Positions 1-5,536 of a DNA stretch of 7,184 bases are shown here, one piece after another. How positions within the stretch are numbered: the first letter of the stretch is position 1; the number at the start of each line of letters is the position of its first letter. A model generated the notes under the pieces. The model ran no database searches and had not been told where the DNA came from. It saw nothing but the letters and a program-made list of their open reading frames with translations. Made by a program: the position numbers and the translations under genes. The stretch comes from Anaerolineae bacterium. Its GTDB lineage: Bacteria; Chloroflexota; Anaerolineae; B4-G1. The stretch covers positions 1-7,184 of the forward strand of contig JAUWOI010000220.1 of assembly GCA_030612185.1 (NCBI GenBank), written 5' to 3'.

Positions 1-253
1 AGAGACGCAAAGAGAATTGAAAAGTAGAAGAAGATTTGTTCCGTCAAAGGCCTTGATTCTCAAAAATATTGAAGCGTCATTCAAGAATCTCTGCGCCTTT
101 GCGTCTCTGCGTTAAGATTAGCCCTTTTTTCAGTGGAGTCAAGACTGATCTCAGGCGAGTCGAGGGGAGGCAAATCCCAAGAAAGGCCATTCTCCTGGGA
201 GCCATTGATCCTGTCACCAGCCTAATCGGTCTGCTTGCATCCACTTGCGGGGC
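1..253. other. Leader region without a recognised gene
   Basis: No convincing gene is visible before the Fic promoter. The first 120 bases are AT-richer than the rest of the window and hold only short repeats (see the 8-bp units at 88-111). The short open frames here, on both strands, have no recognisable family signature or good ribosome binding site and run into or across the Fic gene. It may be the remains of an intergenic region continuing upstream of the window. Confidence 0.6.
88..111. repeat. Three 8-bp tandem units, with a distant inverted copy at 1-12
   Basis: Three consecutive 8-mers, TCTCTGCG, CCTTTGCG and TCTCTGCG, form a small tandem array. Bases 1-12 (AGAGACGCAAAG) are the exact reverse complement of 97-108, giving a 12-bp inverted repeat separated by 84 bp. 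I recall this kind of 'ctttgcgtctctgcg' sequence as a dispersed intergenic repeat in several environmental phyla, including Chloroflexota; that is memory, not a search. Function unknown. Confidence 0.6.
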
Positions 254-312
254 TTGACTTATATCGGTATCGGGTGTAGTATGTTCTGTGCTATCCGATA
301 CCGATATGGAGG
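254..312 (+). promoter_or_regulatory. Promoter, palindromic operator and RBS of the Fic operon
   Basis: TTGACT (254-259) and TAGTAT (277-282), with an exact 17-bp spacer, make a good sigma-70-type promoter. A perfect 13-bp inverted repeat surrounds the -10: ATATCGGTATCGG at 261-273 fills most of the spacer and CCGATACCGATAT is at 295-307. Each arm holds two tandem TATCGG hexamers (or CCGATA on the other side), so the hexamer occurs four times. The right arm lies just past the expected start of transcription and touches the Shine-Dalgarno GGAGG (308-312), 8 nt before the ATG. This is the geometry of a repressor operator. The Fic protein itself carries a C-terminal HTH, so autoregulation is the simplest guess. 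Confidence 0.75.
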
Positions 313-320
313 TCTGAGGG

Positions 321-1250
321 ATGATTGGCCCACGGCTATTGAACCGCCTGGAACAGAAAAAATCCCAACTTGACGCTCTACGGCCGTTGCCGATTGCCGC
401 CGTGCGCCGTCTCAACGAGCAACTGACCGTCGAGTGGATCTACAACTCCAACGCCATCGAAGGCAGTACACTCACTCTGAAGGAGACACAACTCATCCTG
501 GAGACGGGATTGACCATCGGCGGCAAGCCCCTGCATGAGCACTTTGAGGTCATCAACCACAAAGAGGCCATCGAGTACGTGGATGCGCTGTCAACCGGCG
601 AGGCTCCCATCACGCCATTCCACGTCCGGCAGATTCACAAGTTGGTTCTCGCCCGCATAGACGATGACAACGCGGGGCAATACCGGAACCTGCCGGTGTA
701 CATTACCGGCTCGGCCCACCAGCCGCCCGACGCGTGGGAAGTGCCACATTTGATGAGCGAGTGGGGCGACTGGCTCGTAAACCCGGCGCTATCACTCCAC
801 TCCGTCGAACGGGCGGCCCTGGCCCACCACTGGCTGGTGTCCATTCATCCCTTCATAGACGGCAACGGTCGCACCGCCCGACTGGTGATGAATCTCCTGC
901 TGATGCAAGAGGGCTACCCGCCGACCATCATTACGCGCGTCAACCGGCGTCAATACTACCGCGTCCTGGCCCAGGCCGACGAGGGAAACGAGGCTCCGTT
1001 GGTCAACTTTGTAGGGCGGGCTGTGGAGCGCAGCCTGACCTTCTTCCTGGAAGCCTGCACTCCACGCATCGGCCCGCTATCTCCAGAGGATGAGTGGATC
1101 CCTCTGCGCAAAGCCGCCCAAGGCACCCCCTACAGTCAAGAGTATCTGAGCCTGCTGGCCCGCAAAGGCCGGTTGGAAGCGGTCAAGCGCGGCCGGGTCT
1201 GGTACACCACCCGGCGGGCGGTGGCCGAATACCAGGCGTCGGTTGGATGA
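321..1250 (+). CDS. Fic family protein (class II) with C-terminal helix-turn-helix
   Basis: Fic proteins usually transfer AMP from ATP to a hydroxyl side chain of a target protein. The catalytic motif HPFIDGNGR is intact at residues 176-184 (catalytic His176, metal-binding Asp180, phosphate-binding Asn182 and Arg184). The N-terminal motif SNAIEG (residues 43-48, Ser43, Glu47, Gly48) matches the inhibitory helix (S/T)xxxE(G/N), which makes this class II, with the autoinhibitory helix inside the same chain. Residues 256-309 resemble an excisionase/MerR-like HTH ending in a 'KRGRVWYTTRRAVAEY' stretch. At 309 aa it is a normal size for Fic-HTH proteins. The start is supported by GGAGG 8 nt upstream and by the promoter/operator in front. 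It is the first gene of an operon with the membrane protein beginning at the next base. Targets are not predictable; DNA binding at the operator upstream is inference. Confidence 0.93.
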   Translation: MIGPRLLNRLEQKKSQLDALRPLPIAAVRRLNEQLTVEWIYNSNAIEGSTLTLKETQLILETGLTIGGKPLHEHFEVINHKEAIEYVDALSTGEAPITPFHVRQIHKLVLARIDDDNAGQYRNLPVYITGSAHQPPDAWEVPHLMSEWGDWLVNPALSLHSVERAALAHHWLVSIHPFIDGNGRTARLVMNLLLMQEGYPPTIITRVNRRQYYRVLAQADEGNEAPLVNFVGRAVERSLTFFLEACTPRIGPLSPEDEWIPLRKAAQGTPYSQEYLSLLARKGRLEAVKRGRVWYTTRRAVAEYQASVG

Positions 1251-1892
1251 ATGGACAGAATCATTGGTTTTGATCACAAACTACAACCAATTCTATGGTG
1301 GATCCTCGGTCCCATTGGCGCGCTGCTTCTGTTACTCTTCCTCTGGCTCGGTTATCGGGGCCTCAAGTTCCGACGCTTGCAGCCGATAATCTTTGAGTAC
1401 CTGGCGCTTCAAGACGTGGAGGCAGCCCTGAGGCACATTGAAAACCATCCCCGGCTGCTTACCTCAGATGCCGAGGATTTTATCACCGTGTTACTTGATC
1501 GCACCTGGGCTCGGAAAGATATCCAGTTGTTTGTCTCTGGTGCCATACACCTGTCGTTGCTAGCAGGATGTCGGAAATATGGCATAGAGACTGCCCGTCA
1601 GATGGCGGCCGATACCTTGCAGCCCTGGCTGGACGCCGCCAGCAGCCCGAGGTGGCAACGCGCTCTGAAGTTCCTGCGGCAGGTAGTCACCGAAAAGGCA
1701 GCCAGCATCCCCCAGGAAGAGGTGGATGAAGAACTGGTAGAGGCCATGAGCCACATTATGGAGTTGCTGCGGCCGCTTGCTGCTAACGAAGAAACGGTCG
1801 CCCTCCAGGATGAGATTCTGCACAGCCTGCGCCAGATCCTGCAACAGAAGAAGGACGAGGGTGCTCTGCCGCGCTCTCAGGAGGAGCAATGA
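1251..1892 (+). CDS. Single-pass membrane protein of unknown function, coupled to Fic
   Basis: Not assignable to a named family. The start ATG follows the Fic stop TGA without a gap, and there is no strong RBS of its own, so translation is probably coupled to Fic. Residues 13-34 are a clear transmembrane helix (a run of leucines) followed by KFRR, predicting a cytoplasmic C-terminal domain of about 175 aa. Residues 50-116 read 'EYLALQDVEAALRHIENHP' then RLL, an acidic DAED, and later 'LLAGCRKYGIETA'. This resembles, from memory, a helical module (HPELL-D-AD ... L-RCRE-GI-AF) found beside TPR, CHAT or NTPase domains in Cyanobacteria and Chloroflexota. The rest is helical, with an acidic/glutamine-rich end that may form a coiled coil. 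It could be a partner or target of Fic; that is inference from the operon. Confidence 0.8.
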   Translation: MDRIIGFDHKLQPILWWILGPIGALLLLLFLWLGYRGLKFRRLQPIIFEYLALQDVEAALRHIENHPRLLTSDAEDFITVLLDRTWARKDIQLFVSGAIHLSLLAGCRKYGIETARQMAADTLQPWLDAASSPRWQRALKFLRQVVTEKAASIPQEEVDEELVEAMSHIMELLRPLAANEETVALQDEILHSLRQILQQKKDEGALPRSQEEQ

Positions 1893-2005
1893 GCCGCAAA
1901 GCGGGAGGAGAACCACGATAGGATCGCAAGCCGAGCGCACCATCCATCTTCGACCAGCCCCGCCAGGTGAGGCTCAGCCTGGAGAAGGCAGAGCAACCAC
2001 GTTAG
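1889..2005 (+). pseudogene. Broken third reading frame of the Fic operon
   Basis: AGGAGG (1879-1884) precedes an ATG at 1889 that overlaps the stop of the membrane protein gene (ATGA), the typical layout of a translationally coupled gene. The frame reads MSRKAGGEPR and hits TAG at 1919-1921. Read past that stop, the same frame continues as a plausible coding sequence (27 codons, including SIFDQPRQVRLSLEKAEQ) up to a second TAG at 2003-2005, where the REP-like sequences start. Either this is the decayed front of a third gene cut off by the RAYT/REP insertion, or the 10-residue peptide is a chance product. Too short to assign a family. Confidence 0.4.
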
Positions 2006-2007
2006 CC
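1991..2007. repeat. Degenerate REP-like copy
   Basis: These 17 bases match 2071-2087 at 13 positions, and the following GTC is shared as well. The hairpin is weak (GC-AAC / GTT-A-GC with a bulged A), so this looks like a decayed member of the REP-like hairpins around the transposase. Confidence 0.45.
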
Positions 2008-2021
2008 GTCGCCGGGCCGAA

Positions 2022-2050
2022 GCCGCCCAATACGATTGGGCTCCTATCCA
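2022..2050 (-). repeat. REP-like element upstream of the RAYT gene
   Basis: The core GCCCAATACGATTGGGC (2025-2041) is a hairpin with 7-bp arms and a 3-nt loop. On the minus strand it is preceded by GGATAGGA, containing a GGAG-type tetranucleotide next to the stem as in classical REPs. It aligns with 2755-2783 at 22 of 29 positions in the same orientation. Confidence 0.75.
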
Positions 2051-2070
2051 TTCTGCCGGGAGGGGTAGCA

Positions 2071-2087
2071 GGCCAACCGCGTTGGCC
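2071..2087. repeat. Second REP-like hairpin before the RAYT start
   Basis: GGCCAACCGCGTTGGCC forms a perfect 7-bp stem with a CGC loop, of the same design as the other two hairpins (CCAA..CG..TTGG). It ends 9 bases before the Shine-Dalgarno of the transposase, so it may limit translation or mark the element edge. Confidence 0.65.
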
Positions 2088-2108
2088 GTCAACAGCAGGA
2101 GTGAATCG

Positions 2109-2744
2109 ATGTCCAAGTTACCCAAATTCGATATTCCCGGACATGCACACTTCGTGACCACTAACATCAACCGGTTTATGCCGCTTTTTGTGGTTCACGA
2201 CTTTTGCCGAATTCTCCTGTCCAACGTTGAATTCTACCGACGCAAGCACGACTTTAAACTCCTGGGTTACGTTACCATCCTTGACCACTTTCACGCTGTG
2301 ATTTACCCTCAGCACGATGTACCTATTCGCAAGATCTTGCAAGACATCAAGCGCTATGCAGCCAAGGAAATCCTTGAGCGTCTCAGGGAACGTCCGACCA
2401 CTTGGGATGACCTGGGGGGGCTGATTGTACCACTCGAACGACTGAGATTGGCCTATCGAACGCCAGCCCGGCGATGTTTGCGGAATCTGCGCGTACCGAC
2501 ACTGGCGGACTTTCGGGTGATCAAGCCCCGTACCAAAGGGCAGGAACACCAAGTGTGGCAAGAAAGCTTCTACGACTTTAACATATACACTGAGAAGAAA
2601 CTGCGCGAAAAGCTCAACTACATGCACGGCAACCCTGTCACGTGGGGATTGGTTGACGAGCCTGGAGATTATTTGTATTCAAGTTATCGGAACTACTTTG
2701 GCGACGGTGACGATGACTTGCCCATTGAGATAGACTGGCTGTAA
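2109..2744 (+). CDS. REP-associated tyrosine transposase (RAYT, Y1_Tnp/IS200-like)
   Basis: A single-strand DNA nuclease of the HUH/Y1 transposase superfamily, the class thought to mobilise REP hairpins. Visible signatures are the HUH motif DHFHAVIYP (His60, His62), the tyrosine of IKRYAAKEI (Tyr83) as likely nucleophile, and the C-terminal block WQESFYDFNIYTEKKLREKL ... NYMHGNPV ... SSYRNYFGDG typical of RAYTs. Length is 211 aa from the ATG at 2109, slightly long because of a basic stretch at about residues 95-140. This start is preferred to the in-frame TTG at 2082 because AGGAG (2097-2101) sits 7 nt before it and the TTG lies in a hairpin. No inactivating change is visible. It is flanked by REP-like hairpins on both sides. 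Whether it moves as a unit or only acts on REPs cannot be told from one copy. Confidence 0.9.
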   Translation: MSKLPKFDIPGHAHFVTTNINRFMPLFVVHDFCRILLSNVEFYRRKHDFKLLGYVTILDHFHAVIYPQHDVPIRKILQDIKRYAAKEILERLRERPTTWDDLGGLIVPLERLRLAYRTPARRCLRNLRVPTLADFRVIKPRTKGQEHQVWQESFYDFNIYTEKKLREKLNYMHGNPVTWGLVDEPGDYLYSSYRNYFGDGDDDLPIEIDWL

Positions 2745-2754
2745 TGATGCCAGA

Positions 2755-2783
2755 CCCGCCCAACGCGGTTGGGCTTCTACCCC
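2755..2783 (-). repeat. REP-like element downstream of the RAYT gene
   Basis: The core GCCCAACGCGGTTGGGC (2758-2774) has 7-bp arms and a 3-nt loop. On the minus strand GTAG precedes the stem (GGGGTAGAAGCCC), the classical REP head. It differs from the upstream copy in both arms at paired positions (T-A there, C-G here), so the stem is conserved. It lies between the convergent ends of the transposase and degV genes, 10 bp after the former's stop, but no T-run on either side supports a classical terminator. Confidence 0.75.
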
Positions 2784-2798
2784 GGGTGGGAGGGTCAG

Positions 2799-3653
2799 TT
2801 AGGCCTCGGCGTAAAATGCGATGCCAACGGTACCCGGTCCGGCGTGGGCACCGATGGCAGGGCTGATCATGGTGCGGTAGATTGTAGAGATGCCGAACCG
2901 TTCCCTTGCTTGTTCAGCGACAGCGTCTCCCTCCTCGGGGCTGCCCGCGTCAATGACGGTTGCCTCTGCCATCCGTTTCCCGCCCAGCCGCTCCTCGGCG
3001 ACCTCCAACATCCGTGCGATCGCCTTCCGTTTGGTGCGCACCTGGACCAGTGGTTCGATCGTCCCGTTCTCAAAGTGCAACAGCGGTTTGATACTCAGCG
3101 CGGTTCCCATCAGCCACTTGGCCCCGCCAATGCGTCCGCCTCGGTGAAGGTACTCCAGCGTGTCCACGGCGAAGAGGAGGTGCATCCTGTCCCGCATCTC
3201 CTCGGCCGCGGCAACAACCTCATCCAGCGACTTGCCGGCGGCTGCCGCTCGCGCAGCAGCCAACACCGCGAATCCCAACCCCATAGAGGTCGAAAGCGAG
3301 TCCACAACTCTGATCGTGAGTTCGGGAAGTTGTGCCTGCACTGCCTCCGCGTTGGCAACAGTGCCGCTGAGTTTTGAGGTGACGAACACACCGACGATAG
3401 CATCGGCATCGTCCGCTACTTGCCCGAAGAAGTCCACAAACTCTCCAGTCGAGGGTTGAGAAGTAGTGGGGAAAATATTGGACTCCTGCAGGCGACGGTA
3501 GAAAGTAGGCGGGTCAATGTCCACTCCGTCTCGGAAGCGCTCGTCGCCCCAGATGAGCCAGAGCGGGATCACCGGAATACTCAAGCCGCCCAGTGCTTCT
3601 TCAGGGATATAGGCCGAACTATCGGTCACAACCACGATCCTGTCAATGCTCAT
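2799..3653 (-). CDS. DegV family protein (fatty-acid binding)
   Basis: DegV proteins bind a long-chain fatty acid; in Firmicutes the FakB members present it to the kinase FakA. Family marks, numbered from the ATG at 3653 (284 aa, a normal length): VVVTDSSAYIPEE at the N-terminus, the TTSQPSTGEF motif, FVTSKLSGTVANA, VVDSLSTSMGLG, TLEYLHRGGRIG, SIKPLL and a C-terminal GAHAGPGTVGIAF. An upstream in-frame ATG (3701) would add 16 residues, but the start at 3653 has GGGAG (3660-3664) 6 nt before it and gives the usual MSIDRIVVVTDSS beginning. No FakA-type kinase is in the window, so its partner is unknown. The gene converges with the transposase gene. Its upstream region is filled with tandem repeats and shows no clear promoter. 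Confidence 0.93.
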   Translation of the reverse strand: MSIDRIVVVTDSSAYIPEEALGGLSIPVIPLWLIWGDERFRDGVDIDPPTFYRRLQESNIFPTTSQPSTGEFVDFFGQVADDADAIVGVFVTSKLSGTVANAEAVQAQLPELTIRVVDSLSTSMGLGFAVLAAARAAAAGKSLDEVVAAAEEMRDRMHLLFAVDTLEYLHRGGRIGGAKWLMGTALSIKPLLHFENGTIEPLVQVRTKRKAIARMLEVAEERLGGKRMAEATVIDAGSPEEGDAVAEQARERFGISTIYRTMISPAIGAHAGPGTVGIAFYAEA

Positions 3654-3694
3654 AATCTGCTCCCTTCGGTTTGATGCTGAGGGTACTAACATAA

Positions 3695-3849
3695 GGAACA
3701 CCCCGCCCGCAGGTAGGATACGCCGGGAGACCCTTCGACAATCTCAGGGTGACGGGGGACACTCTCAGGGTGACGGGAGAACACTCTCAGGGTGATGGGG
3801 AACACTCTCAGGGTGATGGGGAACACTCTGCCCGCGGCTAGGATACGCC
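3695..3849. repeat. 21/22-bp tandem array framed by a 30-bp direct repeat
   Basis: Four tandem units (3739-3759, 3760-3781, 3782-3802, 3803-3823) plus a 7-base partial (3824-3830) share CACTCTCAGGGTGAyGGGG. Units three and four are identical, so recent duplication is likely. The array is bracketed by direct copies at 3695-3724 and 3820-3849 (26 of 30 identical, both ending TAGGATACGCC). The first unit starts in CCCTTCGACAATCTCAGGGT (3731-3750), close to a widespread palindromic repeat (CCCTTCGACAAGCTCAGGG) that I know from memory. No gene in this stretch. Confidence 0.8.
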
Positions 3850-3859
3850 CACCCGGTCT

Positions 3860-3930
3860 CCCAATCCCCCAATCCCCCAGTCACCCAGTCACCCAATCAC
3901 CCAATCACCCAGTCACCCAATCACCCCTCA
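3860..3930. repeat. 8-bp tandem array, G-quadruplex-like on the minus strand
   Basis: Eight back-to-back 8-mers cover 3860-3923: CCCAATCC twice, then a mix of CCCAGTCA and CCCAATCA. A degenerate tail runs to 3930 and contains the TGA stop (minus strand) of the EamA remnant. On the minus strand there is a GGG every 8 bases (GGG-N5), which satisfies the usual G-quadruplex spacing. Similar GGGTGATTGGGTGACTGGG tracts are, from memory, common between genes in Chloroflexota. Confidence 0.8.
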
Positions 3931-4425
3931 CCGGCGGCGGAGTTGGACGATCAGGACGCCGATACCCGCCAGGGTCATCCCGATGATTTCCTGCCAGGTG
4001 AGCCGCTCGCCCAGAAATAGCCAGGCCAGGACGGCGATCTGGACGAGCATGGTGCTGTTGATGATGCTCGACTCCGTCGCGCTAAGCGCCCGCAGCGTGT
4101 GATTCCACAAGGTAAACGCAAGGGCCGTGTTCACTACGGCCAGCCAGCCAATGATGGCCCAGTGGGCCAGGTCCAGATGGGGAAAGCCCTGGATCAGAAT
4201 CCCGGACACCAGCAGCAGGGTGGCTCCGACTCCCATGCTGACAATCGTTACTGTCAAGGGGGAGACGTCTCCCGCACGATTCACGCGCCGTCCGAGAATC
4301 GAGGAGCCGGCGTTGGCGAGAACACCAACCGCCACGACGATCAGTCCCATAACCTGACCGGCCGGGATTGAGACAGGGTAGAAGTAAATCGCGACGCCAG
4401 CAACGTTGATGAGGATGCTACCCCA
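3928..4425 (-). pseudogene. 5'-truncated EamA/DMT-family transporter
   Basis: The frame encodes about 165 residues resembling the second half of a drug/metabolite transporter of the EamA family (normally about 300 aa, ten TM helices). About five TM segments are visible, with typical stretches NTALAFTLWNHTLRAL and LVQIAVLAWLFLGERLTWQE near the end. From the ATG at 4350 only 140 codons remain, but homologous-looking sequence (INVAGVAIYFYPVSIPAGQ) extends upstream without a start codon to 4425, where it meets the TAG that ends the methyltransferase in the same frame. So the first domain is missing and the break lies at the gene junction. No good RBS precedes ATG 4350 (only CAGG two bases upstream). 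Half-size EamA proteins exist, so a functional product cannot be excluded. Confidence 0.75.
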
Positions 4426-4434
4426 CTACCCCAC
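4419..4434. repeat. 8-bp tandem duplication at the methyltransferase/EamA junction
   Basis: TACCCCAC occurs twice in a row (4419-4426 and 4427-4434). The methyltransferase stop codon (4426-4428, minus strand TAG) straddles the two copies. A short duplication exactly at the point where the EamA gene loses its front suggests a recombination or deletion scar. Confidence 0.6.
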
Positions 4435-4938
4435 CCTTCTGAATTGGAGAATCCTTCCCCGGCCCCGCCGTTTCAGAGGGTGAAAGAGTTCGCTTGAAAA
4501 CCAGAGCCGTCCTTCGGTAGACAGCATTCCGGCCGGTTTCAAGAGCCGATGTAGTTCAGTCAGGATGTTCTCCACATCTCCAACGCTGTGAGCCAGACCA
4601 AAAAGGAATATAAGGTCGAAACTCTGACTGGGTAGACCTGTTTGAGCAGCGTCGGCAAGAACGGTCTTGACGTTGGTCACGCCCTCCCTCTCAATCTTCT
4701 GTTGCACTCTCTCTATAGCCAGCGGACTGACATCCAACGCATAAACACTCCCTTTCTCTCCCACTGTTTTTGCCGCGGGAATGGTGAAAAAGCCAGGACC
4801 GCAGCCAACCTCCAGTACTTTTTGACCTGGCTCAAGTCCTGCAGCGTTCAAAGCCTTATAAGGATCTCTAAACAGGCCATAGAGAGTTTCGTGAACCAGA
4901 GACATCATTTTGAAGTGCATTCTGTTTGTCATTGACAT
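4426..4938 (-). CDS. Class I SAM-dependent methyltransferase (Methyltransf_11/UbiE-like)
   Basis: A soluble Rossmann-fold methyltransferase; substrate unknown. Motif I VLEVGCGPGF is at residues 41-50, the acidic residue after strand 2 is Asp69 (YALDVSPLAI), then ADAAQTGLP (95-103), the strand-4 region FDLIFLFGLAH (107-117) and LLKPAGML (132-139). The N-terminus MHFKMMSLVHETLYGLFRDP matches a small methyltransferase family I remember from archaea and Chloroflexota, with members of about 170-180 aa ending in ILQFRKVG, so 170 aa here is probably complete. AAGGAG lies 4 nt before the ATG at 4938 and 10 nt before the in-frame ATG at 4932; either could be the start. Its stop is followed at once by the EamA remnant. 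Confidence 0.87.
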   Translation of the reverse strand: MSMTNRMHFKMMSLVHETLYGLFRDPYKALNAAGLEPGQKVLEVGCGPGFFTIPAAKTVGEKGSVYALDVSPLAIERVQQKIEREGVTNVKTVLADAAQTGLPSQSFDLIFLFGLAHSVGDVENILTELHRLLKPAGMLSTEGRLWFSSELFHPLKRRGRGRILQFRRVG

Positions 4939-4972
4939 TTCTCTCCTTCTTACTCATTGTGATAATGGGGCA

Positions 4973-5020
4973 AGACCTCCGAGGTTTACAGATTTGTGCC
5001 CTCCAGAACCTCGGAGGTCT
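4973..5020. repeat. 14-bp perfect inverted repeat (AGACCTCCGAGGTT)
   Basis: AGACCTCCGAGGTT (4973-4986) and its exact reverse complement (5007-5020) enclose a 20-nt loop. Each arm is itself nearly palindromic (ACCTC-C-GAGGT). It lies after the end of the small membrane protein gene and before the methyltransferase, where it could act as a transcript-end hairpin, but no T-run follows on the minus strand. From memory this palindrome is a common dispersed repeat in Chloroflexota. Confidence 0.75.
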
Positions 5021-5053
5021 AACGTGCGCCCCTGACATTCCACGTATCGCGGC

Positions 5054-5536
5054 CTAACCCTCCGTCCCGGCAGCGCCGGTTTCCACGTCCGGCTCAGCCT
5101 CGCCCTTCTTGGCCTCCCCGTCAGACGGCTCTCCCCAACCCCAGCACCCGGGGGGCATAGGGCCGTGAGGCATAGGGCCGCGAGGCCGGCGCCAGTGCCC
5201 AGCCCAATACTGACCCTGCGGCCCGCAGGCCATCCTCCAAGCCCGGAAGCGGAAGATCCTGCCGATCACGACGAGCGATAAGACGAACAACCCGATCGTG
5301 AAGAACAGCCCCCCGCCGGACAGGAAGGGCGCGAAACCAAAGGGTCGCCCCATGTAACCGAAGCCGTAGTACGGATAGGGTGCTGTCGTCACACCCTCGC
5401 CCTCGACCGCCAGTTGACCCGCCGCGTAGCCCTGCGACCAACCGGTGCGGTAGGCCACCGCTCCGCCCCCGATCAGCAGACTAACGAGAACCAATGCCGC
5501 CAGTGCTCTTCCTACAACTAACCATTTCCTAGACAT
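5054..5536 (-). CDS. Small two-TM membrane protein, glycine/aromatic-rich, unknown function
   Basis: 160 aa with no assignable family name. Residues 5-29 are a first TM helix or uncleaved signal anchor. Residues 30-45 contain RTGWSQGYAAGQ, then a Pro/Tyr/Gly-rich linker (PYPYYGFGYMGRPFGF, 53-68) precedes a second TM helix at 73-95 and a basic RFRAWR end. The tail is Gly/Pro/His/Trp-rich (GPMPHGPMPPGCWGWG) and then acidic. The layout is one I associate with hypothetical proteins common in Chloroflexota; no activity can be named. The start is well supported by GGAGG about 6 nt upstream (plus-strand CCTCC near 5543-5547). It is divergent from the glycine riboswitch promoter. Codons 116-127 contain a 15-bp tandem duplication. 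Confidence 0.8.
   Translation of the reverse strand: MSRKWLVVGRALAALVLVSLLIGGGAVAYRTGWSQGYAAGQLAVEGEGVTTAPYPYYGFGYMGRPFGFAPFLSGGGLFFTIGLFVLSLVVIGRIFRFRAWRMACGPQGQYWAGHWRRPRGPMPHGPMPPGCWGWGEPSDGEAKKGEAEPDVETGAAGTEG
5154..5183. repeat. 15-bp in-frame tandem duplication inside the membrane protein gene
   Basis: GGCATAGGGCCGTGA (5154-5168) is followed directly by GGCATAGGGCCGCGA (5169-5183), one mismatch. Being five codons long it keeps the frame and produces the repeated GPMP of the tail. Confidence 0.75.

Noticed and set aside
77..415. Minus-strand open frame of 112 codons before and into the Fic gene
   Set aside because: Crosses the Fic promoter, operator and first codons; no RBS or family signature.
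2082..2108. TTG start for the RAYT gene nine codons upstream
   Set aside because: It lies inside the hairpin 2071-2087 without an RBS, while ATG 2109 has AGGAG at a 7-nt spacing.
2769..3377. Plus-strand open frame of 202 codons
   Set aside because: Antisense to degV, which has all family motifs; no RBS and no recognisable domain.
3654..3701. Longer DegV start at 3701
   Set aside because: The extra 16 residues do not match the family beginning, and they overlap the good RBS for ATG 3653.
3739..3923. Possible CRISPR array
   Set aside because: The units are contiguous (21/22 bp and 8 bp) without unique spacers, and no cas gene is nearby.
4939..5053. Inverted repeat 4973-5020 as a classical intrinsic terminator
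   Set aside because: The stem is strong but no T-run follows on either strand, and the 20-nt loop is long; kept only as a repeat.
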